From Bacteroidota bacterium (GTDB taxonomy: Bacteria > Bacteroidota > Bacteroidia > Sphingobacteriales > Sphingobacteriaceae): 64,000 bases of DNA. The stretch is taken from contig JAEXHI010000034.1 in the NCBI GenBank assembly GCA_023450085.1, positions 1 to 64,000 of the forward strand, given 5' to 3'. The notes below the pieces were generated by a model, which searched no databases, had not been told where the DNA came from, and saw only the letters and a list, made by a program, of their open reading frames with translations. This document shows positions 61,346 through 64,000 of this stretch, piece after piece; within the stretch, counting starts at the first letter, position 1; the number at the start of each line of letters is the position of its first letter. The position numbers and the translations under genes were made by a program.

Positions 61346-62107
61346 TTATTTGTTCAAGAAATAATCAAAAGTATCACCACGTAGGCCCAAACGAATTGTT
61401 TCCAAAGGAATCACCTCTGCAGGAGCAATATTCCCTAAGTTAACATTGGTACCAATCAATTTAATGAACCACACTTGTTGCTCTTTTTGCGGAGCTTCCC
61501 ATATGATACGTTCATCAGGGATTTGCGTTAAAATTTCATCTACCAAACCTTCCCTTACTTCTCCCGTACCACGATAGATCCCTACATTTCCACCCTCTCT
61601 TGCTTCGGCAATTACCTTCCAAGATCCTGCTTCAATTTCGGCCTTCATCAACTGGATCCACTTGTATGGAGCAAAAATTTTAGTAGCATCTTTAGAGCCT
61701 ACTTCAGAAATTACGGTAACCTGTTTAGCCAATTTAGCAATGTAATCGCACTTTTCTTCGTGAACAATATCCATTGAACCGTCAGAAACTTCTGCATATT
61801 CCATTCCGTATTGATCTAATACACGCTGATAATCTTCAAATTGGTTTCTAATGGTAAAAGCTTCAAAAAGGGTTCCTCCAAAATATACAGGAATACCTGC
61901 GCTACGGTATAAAGCCAGCTTTTCTTTTAGGTTTGGGGTAACAAAAGAGGTTGCCCAACCTAGTTTTACAATATCCGTATGTACGCCAGCAACTTCTATA
62001 AAATCTTCAACTTGCCTTAAACTTAAGCCCTTGTCCATTACCATGGTAATTCCTTTTTGGCGTGGCTTGCTCGTACGTTCAGGAATGTTGTTTAAAGTAT
62101 AATTCAT
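61346..62107 (-). CDS. Phosphosulfolactate synthase-like protein (ComA family)
   Basis: 253 residues of the ComA TIM-barrel family: GITMVMDKGLSLRQVEDFIE, KLGWATSFVTPNLKEKL, FGGTLFEAFTIRNQFEDY and IFAPYKWIQLMKAEIEAG. The family adds sulfite to phosphoenolpyruvate, giving phosphosulfolactate, a coenzyme M precursor in archaea. A Bacteroidota member might feed sulfonate or sulfonolipid (cysteate-based) metabolism, but partner enzymes (ComB, ComC) are not visible in this window, so the role is open. Transcribed before aroE. Confidence 0.88.
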   Translation of the reverse strand: MNYTLNNIPERTSKPRQKGITMVMDKGLSLRQVEDFIEVAGVHTDIVKLGWATSFVTPNLKEKLALYRSAGIPVYFGGTLFEAFTIRNQFEDYQRVLDQYGMEYAEVSDGSMDIVHEEKCDYIAKLAKQVTVISEVGSKDATKIFAPYKWIQLMKAEIEAGSWKVIAEAREGGNVGIYRGTGEVREGLVDEILTQIPDERIIWEAPQKEQQVWFIKLIGTNVNLGNIAPAEVIPLETIRLGLRGDTFDYFLNK

Positions 62108-62251
62108 CTATTCTGTGTTGTATTTCCATCATTGATGATGGAGCTTTCATTGAATACGCAACAACACAAGGGTTTATTGCATATCCAATCGGCTGCAAAG
62201 TTAAAAAACTCTGCCTTTTTTTAGGCACACACCAAGTTTAAGTTTTTGTTT
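62108..62251 (-). promoter_or_regulatory. Promoter and structured leader of the ComA-like gene
   Basis: A perfect -7 element TAACTTTG (complement of 62196-62203) sits about 88 bp before the ATG. The leader contains the exact hairpin CCATCAT/ATGATGG (62126-62141) enclosed by arms GTGTTGTATT and AATAC...ACAACAC (62115-62124, 62153-62167, with a 3-nt bulge). No known riboswitch was recognised. Confidence 0.5.
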
Positions 62252-63655
62252 TTATTTGATGTATTTACTGATAATGGTAACAATTGTGCTATTATTTGAC
62301 AATTGCGGCAGGTATTCGAACAAGATGTAGTGCTTTTGCGGGTCTATTTGCAAAGCATTTTCCAAATAATCTACCCCCTCCTGACTTTTGCCCAAAGCAA
62401 ACATATAGGCTACCATTCTGTAATAAAGTTCCGCAGCATCTGGATTGTTCTTAATGGCCTCGGCCATGGTTTCAGAAGCTTCAACCAATTTGCCTTGCTC
62501 ATAAAGCACCGTCGAAAAATCCAACCATGCCTCTACATCTACTGGATTAAACTCTACTACTTTGTAATAAGCTTCTATTGATTCTTCTATCTGACCAAGT
62601 TTATAATGGGCATCAGCCATAGCAAACCAAAAATCTGCATTTTCTTCATCAAGATCCAAGGCTTTTTTATAGAAATGCAACGACTCGAAATAACGTTCCT
62701 CAAAGTTCAAGGTCACACCAATCCCAAACCAAGCATCTGCCATTTTGGGATCCATTTTCACCGACTTCTTATAGTAAGACCTAGCCTCCCCCATTTGCTC
62801 CAACTTCTCATAGCATTCGCCAATGGCACAGTAGGTATCGGCATTAGGTGGTTCGTACTCAAAAGTCTGTTTATAAACTTCAATCGCCTCTTCGTATTTA
62901 TCCAACTGCACTAAAGCATTTCCCTTATTAAAATAAGCCGAAGCAAAATTCTCCTTAATCAAAATGGCATAGTCATAAGCATCAATAGCTTTTTCAAAAA
63001 GCTCCAGCTTGTGGTATGAATTAGCTAAGTTATACCAAGCAGCATATGAATAAGGATCATTATCGATATACTCCTGATAAAACTGGATGCTTTCTTCCTG
63101 TTTATCTAAAATATCGTAACAGAACGCCAACTCATAAAGCCCGTCCTTGTTCTCCATATTCTGTTCCAAGCTGCGCTTGATGTAAACAATTGCATTCTCA
63201 TAGTCGTGCATGTTTTGGTACACGTATGCAATCTGCAATAAAATTTCATCAGTAGTTTCCGCCAAAGCAAGCGCCTTCTCATAATTCTCCAAAGCTTCAG
63301 AGTGACGATCCATATTCTGGTAAATATTCCCCCTCAACACATAAATATCCGCTTCTGAAGGTTCTAGCATTTCCGCTTTTTCAAGCGCCGCAAAAGCACG
63401 GTCTACCTGATTGGTAAACAACAGCAATTGTGCTTGTTTCACCAAAAAAACAGCGGCATAAGGATGCTGGCTCAGGGCATAGTCAATTACTTGCAGCGCC
63501 TTTACAGGGTCATTTTTCTCGATATAATTATCAATTATATATTCAAAAGCTTGCGCATCAAAAAAGTACTGATCCTCATTACGGATCATTTCTTCATAAC
63601 GTTCTACCGAGTTCTGCGCATCTTCATTAAAATCAAATTCAAATTCTTCTTCCAT
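62252..63655 (-). CDS. Tetratricopeptide repeat protein
   Basis: 467 residues made almost entirely of TPR-like helix pairs, about eleven to twelve repeats (for example YVLRGNIYQNMDRHSEALEN, AYWYNLANSYHKLELFEK-type, DVEAWLDFSTVLYEQGKLVE), beginning with an acidic Asp/Glu-rich N-terminus (MEEEFEFDFNEDAQ). No signal peptide or TM helix, so a cytosolic scaffold is likely. Typical TPR consensus residues (W, G-Y, A, P) are well kept. No function can be named. Confidence 0.9.
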   Translation of the reverse strand: MEEEFEFDFNEDAQNSVERYEEMIRNEDQYFFDAQAFEYIIDNYIEKNDPVKALQVIDYALSQHPYAAVFLVKQAQLLLFTNQVDRAFAALEKAEMLEPSEADIYVLRGNIYQNMDRHSEALENYEKALALAETTDEILLQIAYVYQNMHDYENAIVYIKRSLEQNMENKDGLYELAFCYDILDKQEESIQFYQEYIDNDPYSYAAWYNLANSYHKLELFEKAIDAYDYAILIKENFASAYFNKGNALVQLDKYEEAIEVYKQTFEYEPPNADTYCAIGECYEKLEQMGEARSYYKKSVKMDPKMADAWFGIGVTLNFEERYFESLHFYKKALDLDEENADFWFAMADAHYKLGQIEESIEAYYKVVEFNPVDVEAWLDFSTVLYEQGKLVEASETMAEAIKNNPDAAELYYRMVAYMFALGKSQEGVDYLENALQIDPQKHYILFEYLPQLSNNSTIVTIISKYIK

Positions 63656-63892
63656 AACTTTGAATATTTAAAAGAACACTCCTGTTTGTTTAGCATTACA
63701 TCATAAGTTTACGCTATTTATTAAACAGGACGGTAAAATAATTATCAACATACACACAATATGTAGCTCAAATATTTATAAATAAAAGATTTAGGCAATT
63801 TAAGGTGTGGATGTCTTGTAACGCCAGAAGGGCTCTCTTTTTATTACTACAAATTTCGATATATTTAGTCTTAAAACAGTAAAACTAAAGTC

Positions 63893-64000
63893 ATGAATTA
63901 CCTACGCATTGCATTTATTTTGATACTATTTTGTGCTACAAACATTGTATATGGACAAAAGAACGGTGAGGAAGAAGGTGTTAAAAAAGCGGTGAACCTG
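63893..64000 (+). CDS. Partial gene at the window end; secreted protein start
   Basis: Begins with a clear signal peptide (MNYLRIAFILILFCATNIVY then GQ), continuing GEEEGVKKAVNL to the end of the window. The EGVKKAVNLY-type opening is reminiscent of secreted NTF2/lumazine-binding-like proteins, but 36 codons are not enough to assign it. A near-consensus -7 element lies about 20 bp upstream. Confidence 0.6.
   Translation, partial: MNYLRIAFILILFCATNIVYGQKNGEEEGVKKAVNL

Noticed and set aside
1..64000. CRISPR array, tRNA or rRNA genes, prophage or complete insertion sequence
   Set aside because: No regularly spaced repeat array, no tRNA-like T-loop/CCA segments, no rRNA blocks and no transposase or phage structural gene were found by reading; a covariance-model scan could still reveal a small RNA.

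Overview
The window comes from a Bacteroidota chromosome, most probably a Sphingobacteriaceae member such as Pedobacter. This is inferred from protein content: GldD, GLPGLI protein, OMP_b-brl_3-type receptor, DUF3127, LolC/E-like permease, futalosine-pathway menaquinone genes and a CarB without its allosteric domain. Promoters also fit: many genes are preceded by the Bacteroidota -7 element TAnnTTTG, and Shine-Dalgarno sequences are scarce. No rRNA, tRNA, CRISPR array, phage or complete insertion sequence was seen. Most of the window looks like ordinary core chromosome. The intergenic gaps carry several families of short dispersed palindromic repeats.

Layout. 1-6.8 kb: a TetR-regulated RND efflux operon. 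6.8-11 kb (-): a PIF1-like helicase coupled to a DUF4153 membrane protein. 11-17.3 kb: an outer-membrane receptor plus GLPGLI protein, convergent with a two-component system; both promoters carry a similar 10-bp-period direct repeat. 17.5-20.3 kb: DUF3127 protein, THUMP methyltransferase, small XRE regulator, HD hydrolase. 20.3-22.7 kb: a two-gene putative DNA-repair/modification cassette (radical SAM TIGR03916 type plus TIGR03915 type) with an inverted repeat around its promoter and an imperfect repeat pair between the genes. 22.7-25.9 kb: phosphate module (PhoR-like kinase, DUF47 regulator, PiT transporter) with matching Pho-box-like elements. 26-27.1 kb (-): PnuC and a NadR-type kinase for nicotinamide riboside salvage. 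27.7-32.2 kb: PQQ-type sugar dehydrogenase lipoprotein (-) and carB (+). 32.2-35.3 kb: a repeat-rich zone around DUF3137-LemA and a DUF7336-like gene. 35.3-38.3 kb: prfC and an unrecognised membrane protein. 38.6-44.3 kb: an apparent operon of dicarboxylate symporter, secreted alpha/beta hydrolase, two OprO/P-like porins and a lamin-tail lipoprotein. 44.4-51.6 kb (-): giant NtrY-like kinase coupled to a large outer-membrane protein. 51.7-54.4 kb (-): queD-folE-methyltransferase-fabD. 54.7-57.2 kb: mqnB, a sulfurtransferase and mqnD. 57.4-63.7 kb (-): lipoprotein and LolC/E permease, metallo-beta-lactamase-fold hydrolase, gldD, aroE, ComA-like phosphosulfolactate synthase and a TPR protein. The window ends inside a gene starting at 63893.

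The best candidates for new biology are the radical-SAM/TIGR03915 cassette, the Pho-box pair with a possible 30-codon leader ORF ahead of the PhoR-like kinase, the operator pair shared by the two-component system and its neighbouring receptor operon, and the coupled giant kinase/outer-membrane protein. All functions are inferred from sequence recognition; no database search was run.
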